From Bog-532 sp963830385 (GTDB lineage: Bacteria; Actinomycetota; Actinomycetes; Streptosporangiales; Streptosporangiaceae): 64,000 nt of DNA. The translations under genes were made by a program, and so were the position numbers. Numbering within the stretch: the first letter of the stretch is position 1; each line of letters opens with the position of its first letter. Where the stretch lies: assembly GCA_963830385.1 (NCBI GenBank), contig CAWHMD010000003.1, positions 62,001 through 126,000 of the forward strand, read 5' to 3'. Of the stretch, positions 24,496-32,571 are shown in pieces. The notes beneath the pieces are model-generated. The model did not search any database. It had not been told where the DNA came from and saw only the letters and a list, made by a program, of their open reading frames with translations.

Positions 24496-26117
24496 ACGGC
24501 GTCGACGGTGTCGCCCACCGGGCGGAGCGGGCTGCTGGAAGGATCGTCCAGCACCCGCCCGAACGAGGCGAACTGGGTGGAGCCCCCGCCGTCCAGGTTC
24601 ATCGCGCTGGTCGCCCCCAGCGAGCGCATGAGGGCGGCCTCCTCGGTGAGGGTCATGCCCTCGCTCACACCCGCGATCCCATCGACGGTCGCCAGCAGGA
24701 CCCGGCCCTGGCGGTCCACCCCGATCATGGTCCGGGCGTGACGGTAGGCGCTGAAGGTGTAGTCGTTCAGATCCCGCGGGTCGAACACGCCCTCGGCGGC
24801 CGCATCGATGGCAGGGCGCCCGTTCTGCAGGAGGAGCGGGCCGGCGCTGGTCGCGGTCGTGGCCGGGTTCAGCCGAAGCTGCTGTCCCTGCCGGGTCCGG
24901 AGCCGCTCGCTGACCGACAGCCTTGTGCCCGCCTTCACGTGGGACGCCAGCCAGGCCTCGTCGGTACCGATGGCCTGCACGGCCCAGTCCCCGGCCGGAA
25001 GGGTGCCGCCCGGGGCGCCGGCCGACACGACCTCGCCCTTCGCATCAACAACGGCCTGGAGAGCGGGGCCTGAGCTCGGCGCCGGTGGCAGCGGCGCCCC
25101 GAACTGCGGGGTGAAGACGACGAGGTCGCTCGCGCCGGTGCAGACCGTGTTCTGGCGGGGCTCATCGGTGGGGGCGAAACCGGCCACCCCGCAGTCCTCG
25201 GCGACGCCGGGAAGCCGGTTCACGCCGAGGACCCGGGCCGATGCGCCGCCCGGGGCTTGCAGCACGGCCGAGGAGGACACGTTCTGGATGCTCACCCGGT
25301 TCTGGCTGCCGAAGACGGCCGCGGCCCGGTCGCCGTTGGCGAGCGATTCCACGACCCCGTTCTGGACCGACAGCCCGGTGTCCACCCCGCCGACGTAGGT
25401 GACCGCCGGAGCGTCGATCGTGAAGAAGCCGCCGTTGGTGGCGGCGACCGAACCGAGGGCGGCCGAGGCCGCCTGGGCGGTCGTCCGGCTCGCGATCGCC
25501 GGCCCGTGCGAGGCGAACACCCGGCCGCTGAACTGCCGGGGGTCGATGACGGCGACATGCACCAGTTCGGCGTCGGGGGCCGGGGCCGGGTCGAAGCCCG
25601 TCCACTCGACCTCCGGGGCGAACCCGTCGGCGGTCAGCCCGGAAGCGACCGGCCCGGCCGCCGCCTGAGTCGCGAACTGCCCCACCCGGACCCGCACCCC
25701 CATCACGCCGTGCGGGTCGCCGGTGTACGCCGGCCAGGGCAGGTCGGCCGCTGACGGCGAGAACCCGTCGGTGACCAGCGCCGCCTCGGTGCTGCGGGCC
25801 CACGCGGGGGTGCCCGCCTCGGCTTCCTCGCTGCTCCCGCCGAACGGGCTCTTGACCGGGGCCTGGATCGTGATCGTCCAGTAGGGGTGGGCGGCCGGAT
25901 CGGTGTACGTGCCGCTCAGCAGGGTCACTCCCCGCACCGGCGACGTGCTGGTCCAGGCGATGCGCGCGATGAACGCCGTCGAATCCGCGGCCGGCGGTGC
26001 GATGCCGGAAGCATCCGGCGCAGCCGGACCCTGCGCCCGGGCGGCCGCGCCGGTCCCCGCCGCCACGGCCATCGCCGCGACCGCCACCACTCCGGCCCGG
26101 CGCAATCTCCTGCCCAT
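24483..26117 (-). CDS. Secreted phosphodiester glycosidase family protein
   Basis: 544 aa exported protein. The signal peptide runs MGRRLRRAGVVAVAAMAVAA and ends near AARAQ. The middle has an SPOR-like segment (VRVRVGQFATQAAAGPVASG). From about residue 180 it follows the phosphodiester glycosidase (NAGPA) domain: ATNGGFFTIDAP, NRLPG, RTMIGVDRQGRVLLATVDG and the C-terminal MNLDGGGSTQF. Eukaryotic relatives remove GlcNAc from mannose-6-phosphate; in bacteria cell-wall or exopolysaccharide phosphodiesters are possible targets (inference). ATG at 26117 has GGAGG 6 nt upstream, better than the GTG one codon earlier. Confidence 0.9.
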   Translation of the reverse strand: MGRRLRRAGVVAVAAMAVAAGTGAAARAQGPAAPDASGIAPPAADSTAFIARIAWTSTSPVRGVTLLSGTYTDPAAHPYWTITIQAPVKSPFGGSSEEAEAGTPAWARSTEAALVTDGFSPSAADLPWPAYTGDPHGVMGVRVRVGQFATQAAAGPVASGLTADGFAPEVEWTGFDPAPAPDAELVHVAVIDPRQFSGRVFASHGPAIASRTTAQAASAALGSVAATNGGFFTIDAPAVTYVGGVDTGLSVQNGVVESLANGDRAAAVFGSQNRVSIQNVSSSAVLQAPGGASARVLGVNRLPGVAEDCGVAGFAPTDEPRQNTVCTGASDLVVFTPQFGAPLPPAPSSGPALQAVVDAKGEVVSAGAPGGTLPAGDWAVQAIGTDEAWLASHVKAGTRLSVSERLRTRQGQQLRLNPATTATSAGPLLLQNGRPAIDAAAEGVFDPRDLNDYTFSAYRHARTMIGVDRQGRVLLATVDGIAGVSEGMTLTEEAALMRSLGATSAMNLDGGGSTQFASFGRVLDDPSSSPLRPVGDTVDAVPGR

Positions 26118-26168
26118 CACTGGCCTCCTGGCTACAGGGACACCTGCGTCCTTTGGCTGACGCCGTCC

Positions 26169-27038
26169 TCAACCGGTGACGCGGCCGAGCCAGCTGACCA
26201 GGGCGCCGATGACCTCGTCGCGATTGGTCTCGTTGAGGATCTCGTGCCGCGCACCGGGGTAGGTGACCACGGTGACGTCGGTCAGGCCGGCGTCCTTGAG
26301 CCGGTCCACCAGCGGGGTCAGCAGCGTGAGCCCGCCGTTGACCGGGTCCTGCTCGCCCGCCGCGATGTAGATGGGCAGGTCGGGGCGGATGTTCGCCAGC
26401 TCGGCGGGGTCGGCCAGCGCCCGCGCGCCCTCGAACATCTGCCGGGCCGACTCGGCGTCGATGCCGAAGCCGCACAGCGGGTCGGCGACGTAGGCGTCGA
26501 CGATCGCCTCGTCCCGGGTCAGCCAGTCATAATCGGTCCGGGCCGGCGCGAACGGGGCGTTGAACATCGACAGATCCAGCGGCTGACTAAGGTCTAGCCC
26601 TGGCTCCAGCAGGTCGATGACCGCGGTGCCGGTCAGCACGGCCGCGTCCACCTCCCAGCTGTGCCGGAGCAGATACTGCTGCACCGCGAACGACCCCATG
26701 CTGTGCCCGAGCAGGACCAGTGGCAGCCCCAGCTGCTCGTCCCTGATCGGCGCGCTGAGCCCCCCGATGTCGTCCACCAGGGCCGGCCAGCCGCCCTCGC
26801 CGAGCTGCCCCGGCTCACTGATCACGCTGGCCCCGTGCCCCCGATGATCCTGGGCGTAGACGACGTAACCGGCGTCGTTCAGCGCCCGCGCCACATGCTC
26901 GTACCGCCGGGCGTGCTCGCCCATCCCGTGGGTCAGCTGGACCACGGCCCGCGCCTGGCCCGGCGGGTCCCACCGGTACGCGGTGATCTGCGCCCCGTCG
27001 TGGTCCGACGAGTACGTGAAGCTGTCACTCGGCGCCAT
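26169..27038 (-). CDS. Alpha/beta hydrolase, monoacylglycerol lipase-like
   Basis: 289 aa serine hydrolase without a signal peptide. LTHGMGEHARRYEHVARAL is the oxyanion-side HGxxEH motif of monoacylglycerol lipases, QDHRGHGAS follows, and the nucleophile elbow is LLGHSMGSF (GHSMG). The acid lies in AAGEQDPVNGG (Asp) and the base in YPGARHEILNE (His), so the triad is complete. This matches the lysophospholipase/monoacylglycerol lipase family (YtpA, Rv0183). It would cleave monoacylglycerols or lysolipids in the cytoplasm. Single gene; a 51-bp gap separates it from the upstream-reading glycosidase gene. Confidence 0.9.
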   Translation of the reverse strand: MAPSDSFTYSSDHDGAQITAYRWDPPGQARAVVQLTHGMGEHARRYEHVARALNDAGYVVYAQDHRGHGASVISEPGQLGEGGWPALVDDIGGLSAPIRDEQLGLPLVLLGHSMGSFAVQQYLLRHSWEVDAAVLTGTAVIDLLEPGLDLSQPLDLSMFNAPFAPARTDYDWLTRDEAIVDAYVADPLCGFGIDAESARQMFEGARALADPAELANIRPDLPIYIAAGEQDPVNGGLTLLTPLVDRLKDAGLTDVTVVTYPGARHEILNETNRDEVIGALVSWLGRVTG

Positions 27039-27069
27039 CGGGCGACAGTACCACCTGGTGCAGCGGGGG

Positions 27070-27294
27070 CTACTCCTCCCGTTCGTCGCCGCGGCGGCGG
27101 GTGAGCCTGACGCGGCGCCGGGTGCGCGGCTCGGCCAGCGCGACGGCGGCGGCCGGGAGGGTGGGCCGCGGGCGGCGGGGCTCGCGGACCCCGGCCAATG
27201 GCGGCCGGCGGCCGAGGTGGGTCAGCCGGTCGAGGAGCTGCTGCAGCGCCGCGATCAGGGAGTGCCAGGCGGCGATTATGCCCGTACGCCTCAT
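27070..27294 (-). CDS. Possible small hypothetical protein
   Basis: 74 aa from the ATG at 27294 (an earlier ATG at 27318 adds 8 residues). It has an amphipathic stretch (AAWHSLIAALQQLLDRLTHL) and an Arg/Pro-rich tail. Third-position bias is ordinary and there is no convincing ribosome site. It could be chance; it fills an otherwise empty stretch before the lipase gene and reads the same way. Confidence 0.3.
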   Translation of the reverse strand: MRRTGIIAAWHSLIAALQQLLDRLTHLGRRPPLAGVREPRRPRPTLPAAAVALAEPRTRRRVRLTRRRGDEREE

Positions 27295-27431
27295 CTGCCC
27301 ATTATGCGCCGGTCTCACGAAAACCTGACCACGGGCCGCCGCGCCGAATTAATTGCGGCGACGTTCAGTGCCGTCATACCTGGCTCAGATGAACGGCCAA
27401 TAGCGTCTTTCCCGTCCAACAGAAAGGAACA

Positions 27432-27650
27432 ATGGGAATGAACAAGACAATGGGCGGGGCATTCCTGGCGGTGGGAGGTCAAAACCGGTAGGGGGCCAGG
27501 GTCACCACCGTGGCGCACTTCCGCAACGGCGACCAGACGCGCACCACCACGGCCAACTCGCGGGGGGATGCCACCGTCGCCTGCGCCGTCGGCAACGCCA
27601 CCCCCGGTTACGTCCGAATAGCTGGGAGCCGGCCCGGTTATGCGTTTTAA
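27432..27650 (+). pseudogene. Small secreted protein gene broken by an in-frame stop
   Basis: A good AAAGGAA ribosome site precedes the ATG. The frame reads MGMNKTMGGAFLAVGGQNR, hits TAG at 27489-27491, and continues in the same frame to TAA at 27648-27650 with RVTTVAHFRNGDQTRTTTAN, RGDATVACAVGNATPG and YVRIAGSRPGYAF. The first part looks like the start of a signal peptide that lacks its expected hydrophobic length; the second like the end of a secreted domain. A decayed gene with an internal deletion or a stop mutation is the simplest reading. The flanking 27319-27431 and 27651-27738 are AT-richer and hold no gene I can support. Confidence 0.45.
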
Positions 27651-27738
27651 AATATCATTTGATTTTGAATAACCTCCCACCGATAACATATCCCCCGAAC
27701 GTGCGGGCGCCCGGATTGCGGACCTGGAGAGGTGAACG

Positions 27739-27825
27739 GTGGCGGTCACCAGGCTGTTGTCGGTCGACGACGCGGAGGAGCTGGCCTCGGTCGTGAGCGC
27801 GAACCTGTTCAACCCGGCCGGGTAA
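27739..27825 (+). pseudogene. Truncated GNAT acetyltransferase N-terminus
   Basis: GTG with GGAGAGGTG upstream opens VAVTRLLSVDDAEELASVVS, then ANLFNPAG and TAA. The first 23 residues match the usual start of RimJ/RimL-type GNAT acetyltransferases (TRLLTVDDA...ALLRANREFL). Everything after ANL is missing. The next gene starts 4 bp later, so a deletion probably removed the rest and left the ribosome site to feed the nucleotidyltransferase gene. Confidence 0.5.
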
Positions 27826-27829
27826 CGCC

Positions 27830-28597
27830 GTGGACGACGAGCCCTTCCTGGCCCATGTGGCGGACCGGCTGGGACACCTGCCGGCGGTGCGGGCGGTCAC
27901 GCTCGGGGGCTCGCGGGCCGAGGGCACGCACCGGCCGGACAGCGACTGGGACTTCAGCGTCTACTACCGGGGCGGCTTCGACCCGCAGGCCCTGCGCGAC
28001 CTCGGCTGGCCCGGCCAGGTGTCGGAGATCGGCGGCTGGGGCGGCGGCGTCTTCAACGGCGGGGCCTGGCTGGAGATCGACGGCCGCCGCTGCGACGTGC
28101 ACTACCGCGACCTGGACATGATCGACCGTGAGCTCGCGGCGGCCGAGCAGGGCCGGTTCCGCATCGAGCCGCTGATGTTCCACCTCGCGGGCATCCCGTC
28201 CTACCTGGTGCTGGCCGAATTGGCGGCCAAGCGGGTGCTGCGCGGCCAGCTGCCCAACCCGGACTATCCGGCCGCGCTGCGAGCCAAGGCGCCCGCCGTG
28301 TGGTGGGACCGTGCCGACCGCACATTCGCCTACGCCCACGACAACCACGCCCCGCACGGCCGGCTGGCCCAGTGCGCCGGGCTCGTCGCCCAGGCCACGT
28401 CCCAGGCCGCGCACGCGGTGCTGGCCGCCCGCGCCCAGTGGGTTACCAACGACAAGACCCTGCTCACCAAGGCCGGCCTCCGCCAAGCCGACGACTTCGT
28501 GGCCGCCGCGACCCCGGACCCCAATGATCTGCGCGACCTGGTCACCCGCTCCCGGGCCCTGTGCCAAGACACCCTGAACGCCGCCACCAGCGCCTGA
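27830..28597 (+). CDS. Nucleotidyltransferase domain protein
   Basis: 255 aa. The Pol-beta-type nucleotidyltransferase motif is clear: VTLGGSRAEGTHRPDSDWDF, with GGSRAxGT and the metal-binding SDWDF, and a third acidic residue likely in RRCDVHYRDLD. It would transfer a nucleotide to a small molecule, protein or RNA; the target is unknown (aminoglycoside nucleotidyltransferase-like proteins share this layout). The GTG at 27830 is 4 bp after the stop of a truncated acetyltransferase and may be translated by coupling from it. No partner HEPN gene is adjacent, so I do not call a MNT-HEPN toxin-antitoxin pair. Confidence 0.85.
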   Translation: MDDEPFLAHVADRLGHLPAVRAVTLGGSRAEGTHRPDSDWDFSVYYRGGFDPQALRDLGWPGQVSEIGGWGGGVFNGGAWLEIDGRRCDVHYRDLDMIDRELAAAEQGRFRIEPLMFHLAGIPSYLVLAELAAKRVLRGQLPNPDYPAALRAKAPAVWWDRADRTFAYAHDNHAPHGRLAQCAGLVAQATSQAAHAVLAARAQWVTNDKTLLTKAGLRQADDFVAAATPDPNDLRDLVTRSRALCQDTLNAATSA

Positions 28598-28662
28598 CCG
28601 CGCCTCAGCCGCACCTCTAGCACCCCCAGCCCCATCGCCGCACACCGATCCGCACATGGGGA

Positions 28663-28710
28663 TTGACATCGAACACGTTAGATGTGAAAGTGAACGTCAA
28701 TGTTGTTCGA
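28663..28710 (+). promoter_or_regulatory. Promoter/operator of the permease-ROK operon
   Basis: A perfect -35-like TTGACA (28663-28668) abuts TCGAACA (28669-28675). The inverse, TGTTCGA, lies at 28704-28710. These are perfect 7-bp arms and match the CGAACA/TGTTCG half-sites known for GlpR-type DeoR repressors. A clear -10 is not visible between them. The DeoR gene of this operon is the likely binder. Confidence 0.6.
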
Positions 28711-28755
28711 GATGAACTCTGGACAGCTTGGTCCCGACCTCGTGTGGAGGCTGTT

Positions 28756-30231
28756 GTGGCAATTGAGGATTCCGCCCCTCGTCCGCCCGGCGTGCTGACC
28801 GGAGCCGCCAACGCCGCGCCGGTCGTGCACACCGACCTGCGCAAGGGCTCGGTGGGGCTGGCCGGCGTGCTGATGCAGTCGGTGGCCCAGATCTCGCCGA
28901 CGCTCGGCATCTTCTACACGATCGCGTTCAACACCGGCCAGGCTGGCAAGGCGGCCCCGCTGACCTACCTGGCCGCGTTCATCGTCTGCCTGATCATCGC
29001 GGTCCCGATGACCCGGCTGGCCCGCCACCTGCCGTCGGCCGGCGGCTTCTACACCTACGTCGCCCAGGGCATCGGCCCGCGCTGGGGCTTCATCACCGGC
29101 TGGCTGTACGCGATCATGGTGACGATCGTCCCGGCCGCGCTGGCCGCGTTCACCGGCGCCGTCCTGCACGACGAGCTGTCCGCCAAGTACGGCTTCGGCC
29201 TCCCGTGGTGGGCCTACGCCCTGGTCATCCTGGCTATCTGCCTGGCCTGCGCCTACCGGGGGATCGTCATCTCGGTCCGGTTCCTGGTCACGATGTCGCT
29301 GTTCGAGATCTGCGTCGGGCTCGGCCTGGCCCTGACCGGGGTGTTCAACCCCGGGCCGGGCGGCGTCAACGCCGGCGGCTTCAACCCGGCCAACATCGGC
29401 AACTCATCCGGTTTCTTCCTGGCCATCGTGCTGTCGATCTTCGCGTTCACCGGGTTCGAGTCGGCGGCGGCGGTGGGGGAGGAGTCCCGCAACCCCAAGC
29501 GGCTGGTGCCGATGGCCATCGCCGGATCGCTGATCCTGATCGGCGCGTTCTACGTGTTCTGCGCCTGGGGCCTGCAGGTCGGCTGGGGCACCGACAAGCT
29601 GGCATCGCTGGCCAACTCGCCCACCGCGCCCGCGTTTGTGCTGGCCGACCGGCTGTGGAGCGGCGGTTCGCTCATCGTGCTGATCGCCCTGGTCAACTCG
29701 GGGCTCGGGGTGTGCATCGCCTGCACCACCAGCTCCACCCGGACGATCTTCGGCATGGCCCGGACCGGGGCGCTGCCGGCCCCGCTGGCCCGGGTCAGCA
29801 AGCGCTACCGGACCCCGGTCACCGCGGTGCTGCTGCAGGTGGCGGTGGCGGTGACGATCGCGATGGCGGTCGGCCTGCCGCTGGGCCCCTACAACCTGTT
29901 CAACCTGCTCGGCACCACCGGCACGTTCGTCTACATCCCGATCTTCATCTTGATGAACGTGGCTGCGTTCAAGTACTTCCGGGATAAGCACCGCGACGAG
30001 TTCCGGGTGCTGCCGCTGGTGGTGGCGCCGATCATCTCGACCGCGGCGCTGATCACCATCGGCTACAAGAGCATCGTGCCGCTGCCCGCCTCGCCGGTCG
30101 ATTACGCGCCCGCGATCGCCGCCGCCTACCTGCTGCTCGGCGTGCTCGTCCTGTTCGGGCGTAATCTTCGCCCGGGCCGCCGGGCCTGGATGGCCCAGGC
30201 CGGTGAGCTCCCCGACATCGACGAAGCCTGA
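28756..30231 (+). CDS. APC superfamily permease
   Basis: 491 aa from the GTG at 28756, which has GGAGG 5 nt upstream (28746-28750). It has about twelve membrane helices and the amino acid-polyamine-organocation pattern: LRKGSVGLAGVLMQSVAQISPT near the first helix, PSAGGFYTYVAQGIGPRWGF, GFESAAAVGEESRNPKRLVP and an ARTGALPAPLARVSKRYRTP loop. It would import an amino acid or a conjugated amine. It is the first gene of a five-gene unit with a DeoR regulator, GMC oxidase, SIS protein and ROK kinase, so a sugar-conjugated amino compound is a reasonable substrate guess. Confidence 0.9.
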   Translation: MAIEDSAPRPPGVLTGAANAAPVVHTDLRKGSVGLAGVLMQSVAQISPTLGIFYTIAFNTGQAGKAAPLTYLAAFIVCLIIAVPMTRLARHLPSAGGFYTYVAQGIGPRWGFITGWLYAIMVTIVPAALAAFTGAVLHDELSAKYGFGLPWWAYALVILAICLACAYRGIVISVRFLVTMSLFEICVGLGLALTGVFNPGPGGVNAGGFNPANIGNSSGFFLAIVLSIFAFTGFESAAAVGEESRNPKRLVPMAIAGSLILIGAFYVFCAWGLQVGWGTDKLASLANSPTAPAFVLADRLWSGGSLIVLIALVNSGLGVCIACTTSSTRTIFGMARTGALPAPLARVSKRYRTPVTAVLLQVAVAVTIAMAVGLPLGPYNLFNLLGTTGTFVYIPIFILMNVAAFKYFRDKHRDEFRVLPLVVAPIISTAALITIGYKSIVPLPASPVDYAPAIAAAYLLLGVLVLFGRNLRPGRRAWMAQAGELPDIDEA

Positions 30232-30250
30232 CTGAGCGAGGAGCAACAGG

Positions 30251-31006
30251 GTGCAAGCCGAGGAACGCCACCAGACGATCCTGCAGCTGCTGGACGCGCG
30301 CGGGCAGGTGACGATCGCCGACCTCAGCGGCCGGTTCGCGGTCTCCGAGATGACCATCCGCCGGGACCTGGCCCAGCTGGAATCGGAGGGCTTGCTGCGC
30401 CGGACCCACGGCGGCGCTACCCGCACCGCCAGCGGCAGCTTCGAGCCGCCGTTCGCGCTGCGGGCCCGGCTGCACCAGGACGCCAAGCGCGCCATCGCCG
30501 CCGACATCGCGGGCCGCCTGGTCGACGGGCAGACCCTGGTGCTCGACGGCGGCAGCACCGGCGCCGTGATCGCCGAGGCGATCGCCGGCCGCAACCTCAC
30601 CGTCTGCGCGCTGAACATGCGGGTGGCCGAGATCTTGTCGTCGTCCCCGAACACCCGGGTAATGGTGCCCGGCGGCCTGATCAGGCCGGGCGAACTGTCG
30701 CTGACCGGGCCGGCCGCCGAGCGCACGCTGGCCGACCATCGCTTCGACACCTACGTGATGACGGTCTCGGCGGTGGACGCCTCGGCCGGGCTGACCGAGT
30801 GGAACGTCGAGGACGCGGCGGTCAAGCGGGCCGCGCTGGCCTCGTCCAGCCGCTGCATCGTCGCCTGCGACTCCTCCAAGTTCGGGCAGACCGCGTTCGC
30901 CCGCATCGCGGCCATCGACGCGGCCGACCTCATCGTCACCGACCCTGGCCTGGACGCCGCGCACCGCAACGTCATCGCCGCCGGTACCGTCCTGCACATC
31001 GCCTGA
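30251..31006 (+). CDS. DeoR/GlpR family transcriptional regulator
   Basis: 251 aa repressor. The N-terminal DeoR HTH reads RHQTILQLLDARGQVTIADL, SGRFAVSEMTIRRDLAQLE and LLRRTHGGA (the family signature). The C-terminal DeoRC ligand-binding domain has LVLDGGSTGAVIAEAI and VMVPGGLIRPGELSLTGPAAE, and a Lys in DSSKFGQTAF that usually contacts a sugar-phosphate. GTG start with GAGGAG upstream, 19 bp after the permease gene. It probably senses a phosphorylated intermediate made by the ROK kinase of the same operon and binds the TCGAACA/TGTTCGA site upstream of the permease. Confidence 0.92.
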   Translation: MQAEERHQTILQLLDARGQVTIADLSGRFAVSEMTIRRDLAQLESEGLLRRTHGGATRTASGSFEPPFALRARLHQDAKRAIAADIAGRLVDGQTLVLDGGSTGAVIAEAIAGRNLTVCALNMRVAEILSSSPNTRVMVPGGLIRPGELSLTGPAAERTLADHRFDTYVMTVSAVDASAGLTEWNVEDAAVKRAALASSSRCIVACDSSKFGQTAFARIAAIDAADLIVTDPGLDAAHRNVIAAGTVLHIA

Positions 31007-31017
31007 AGGAATTCGTT

Positions 31018-32535
31018 ATGACCCCATCACTGCCCGACTACGCGGACACGATCGTCATCGGCGCCGGCACCGGCGGCGCGGCCTTCGCCGGCCTGCTGGC
31101 CAGCCACAGCGACGAGCCGATCCTGGTCCTCGACGCCGGGCCCGACTACGGGCCGTTCGACCCGGCCCGCTGGCCGGCCGACACGCTCGACGCCAAGTCG
31201 ATCCCGCTGTCGCACGACTGGGGCCTGGTCTCGGCCCCGCCGCAGCGGCTGGACCTGCCGCGCGCACGCATCGTGGGCGGCTGCTCGGCCCACAACGGCT
31301 GCACGATCTCCCGCAGCGCCCGGGCTGACTACGACGGCTGGGCCGCGGCCGGCAACCCCGGCTGGGAGGCGGCCACCGTCGAACCGCTGCTGGACTGGGC
31401 GCACGAGCGGTTCCGGGTCCGCCGGTACCGGATGAACGAGCTGACCGTGGCCCAGGCCGCCTTCGTGAACGCGGGCGTCCACACCGGCCTGCCGTTCGCC
31501 GACGACCTCGACGACCTTGAGGCCGGCCCCGGTATCGGGCCGATGCCAGTCAACATCGTCGACGGCGTCCGCTGGAACGCCGCCTTCGCCTTCCTCGACC
31601 CGGTCCGCGACCGGCCCGGCCTGCGGATCGTCGGCCAGACCGAGGTCCGCCGGATCCTGGTCAGCAACGGCACCGCCACCGGCGTCGAGGTCACCGGGCC
31701 CGGCGGGCAGACCACCCCGATCGCTGCCGGCCGGGTCGTCGTCGCGGCCGGCGCCTACCACTCACCGGCTCTGCTGCAGCGTTCCGGGATCGGCGCCGCC
31801 GGCCAGCTGCGCGGCCTCGGCCTCGACGTCGTCGCCGACCTGCCCGGCGTCGGCCAGCACCTGCTCGACCACGCCTGCGTCCAGCTGGACTTCGAAGGCC
31901 GGGACGGCCTCGGGCAGGAGCTGGCCGCCCAGGCCTGGAACCCGGACGAGCAGACGGTGGGAAGGGCCCGATCCGCTCGCTGCGACGACGGGCCGTACGA
32001 CCTCCACGTGTTCATGGTGGCCGGGGCCAACAGCGGGCACCCCGGCCTGCCGCCGATCAGCCTGTACGGCGGGGCGATGCGCGCGGCCTCGGCCGGTCAG
32101 GTCACCATCGCCAGCGCTGCCCCGGACGCCAGCCCGCAGGTCGACCACCGCTACGGCACCGACCCCGGCGGCCACGACCGCGCGGTGCTGGGCGAGGCGC
32201 TCGAACTGCTGCGGGCGATGACCCGCGAGCCCGGGCTGCGGGACGTGCTCGGGGCCGAGCATCGTCCCGATCGCGACCCGCTGGCCAGCATCGTGAGCTA
32301 CTGCCACCCGGCCGGCAGCTGCAAGATGGGGCCGTCCAGCGACCCGGGCGCGGTGGTGGACGCCACCGGCGCCGTCCACGGTGTCGGTGGCCTGTACGTC
32401 TGCGACGCTTCGATCATGCCCGACATCACCCGTGGCAACATCAACCTGCCGACCGCCATGATCGGTGCCCGCGTCGCGGCCGGGCTGCTCGGGCTGGATC
32501 CGGCCCGCGCCGCCGGCCTCCTCCATCAGCCCTGA
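31018..32535 (+). CDS. GMC family FAD oxidoreductase
   Basis: 505 aa flavoenzyme. FAD-binding VIGAGTGGAAFAGLLA is at residues 13-28, then RIVGGCSAHNGC (GMC signature 1 region), VVAAGAYHSPALLQRSGIG (GMC signature 2), and the catalytic His in SYCHPAGSCKMG, with C-terminal MPDITRGNINLPTAMIGARV. GMC enzymes oxidise alcohols or aldehydes (choline, glucose and similar). The ATG at 31018 has GAAGGA 7 nt upstream and lies 11 bp after the DeoR gene. Its place between permease and SIS/ROK genes suggests it oxidises the imported compound or a product. No signal peptide. Confidence 0.92.
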   Translation: MTPSLPDYADTIVIGAGTGGAAFAGLLASHSDEPILVLDAGPDYGPFDPARWPADTLDAKSIPLSHDWGLVSAPPQRLDLPRARIVGGCSAHNGCTISRSARADYDGWAAAGNPGWEAATVEPLLDWAHERFRVRRYRMNELTVAQAAFVNAGVHTGLPFADDLDDLEAGPGIGPMPVNIVDGVRWNAAFAFLDPVRDRPGLRIVGQTEVRRILVSNGTATGVEVTGPGGQTTPIAAGRVVVAAGAYHSPALLQRSGIGAAGQLRGLGLDVVADLPGVGQHLLDHACVQLDFEGRDGLGQELAAQAWNPDEQTVGRARSARCDDGPYDLHVFMVAGANSGHPGLPPISLYGGAMRAASAGQVTIASAAPDASPQVDHRYGTDPGGHDRAVLGEALELLRAMTREPGLRDVLGAEHRPDRDPLASIVSYCHPAGSCKMGPSSDPGAVVDATGAVHGVGGLYVCDASIMPDITRGNINLPTAMIGARVAAGLLGLDPARAAGLLHQP

Positions 32536-32571
32536 ACCGGGCAGAACCAACGCACTGGAGCGTCACAGCCG

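Noticed and set aside
27830..28597. MNT-HEPN toxin-antitoxin pair
   Set aside because: The nucleotidyltransferase is much longer than MNT antitoxins and no HEPN gene lies beside it.
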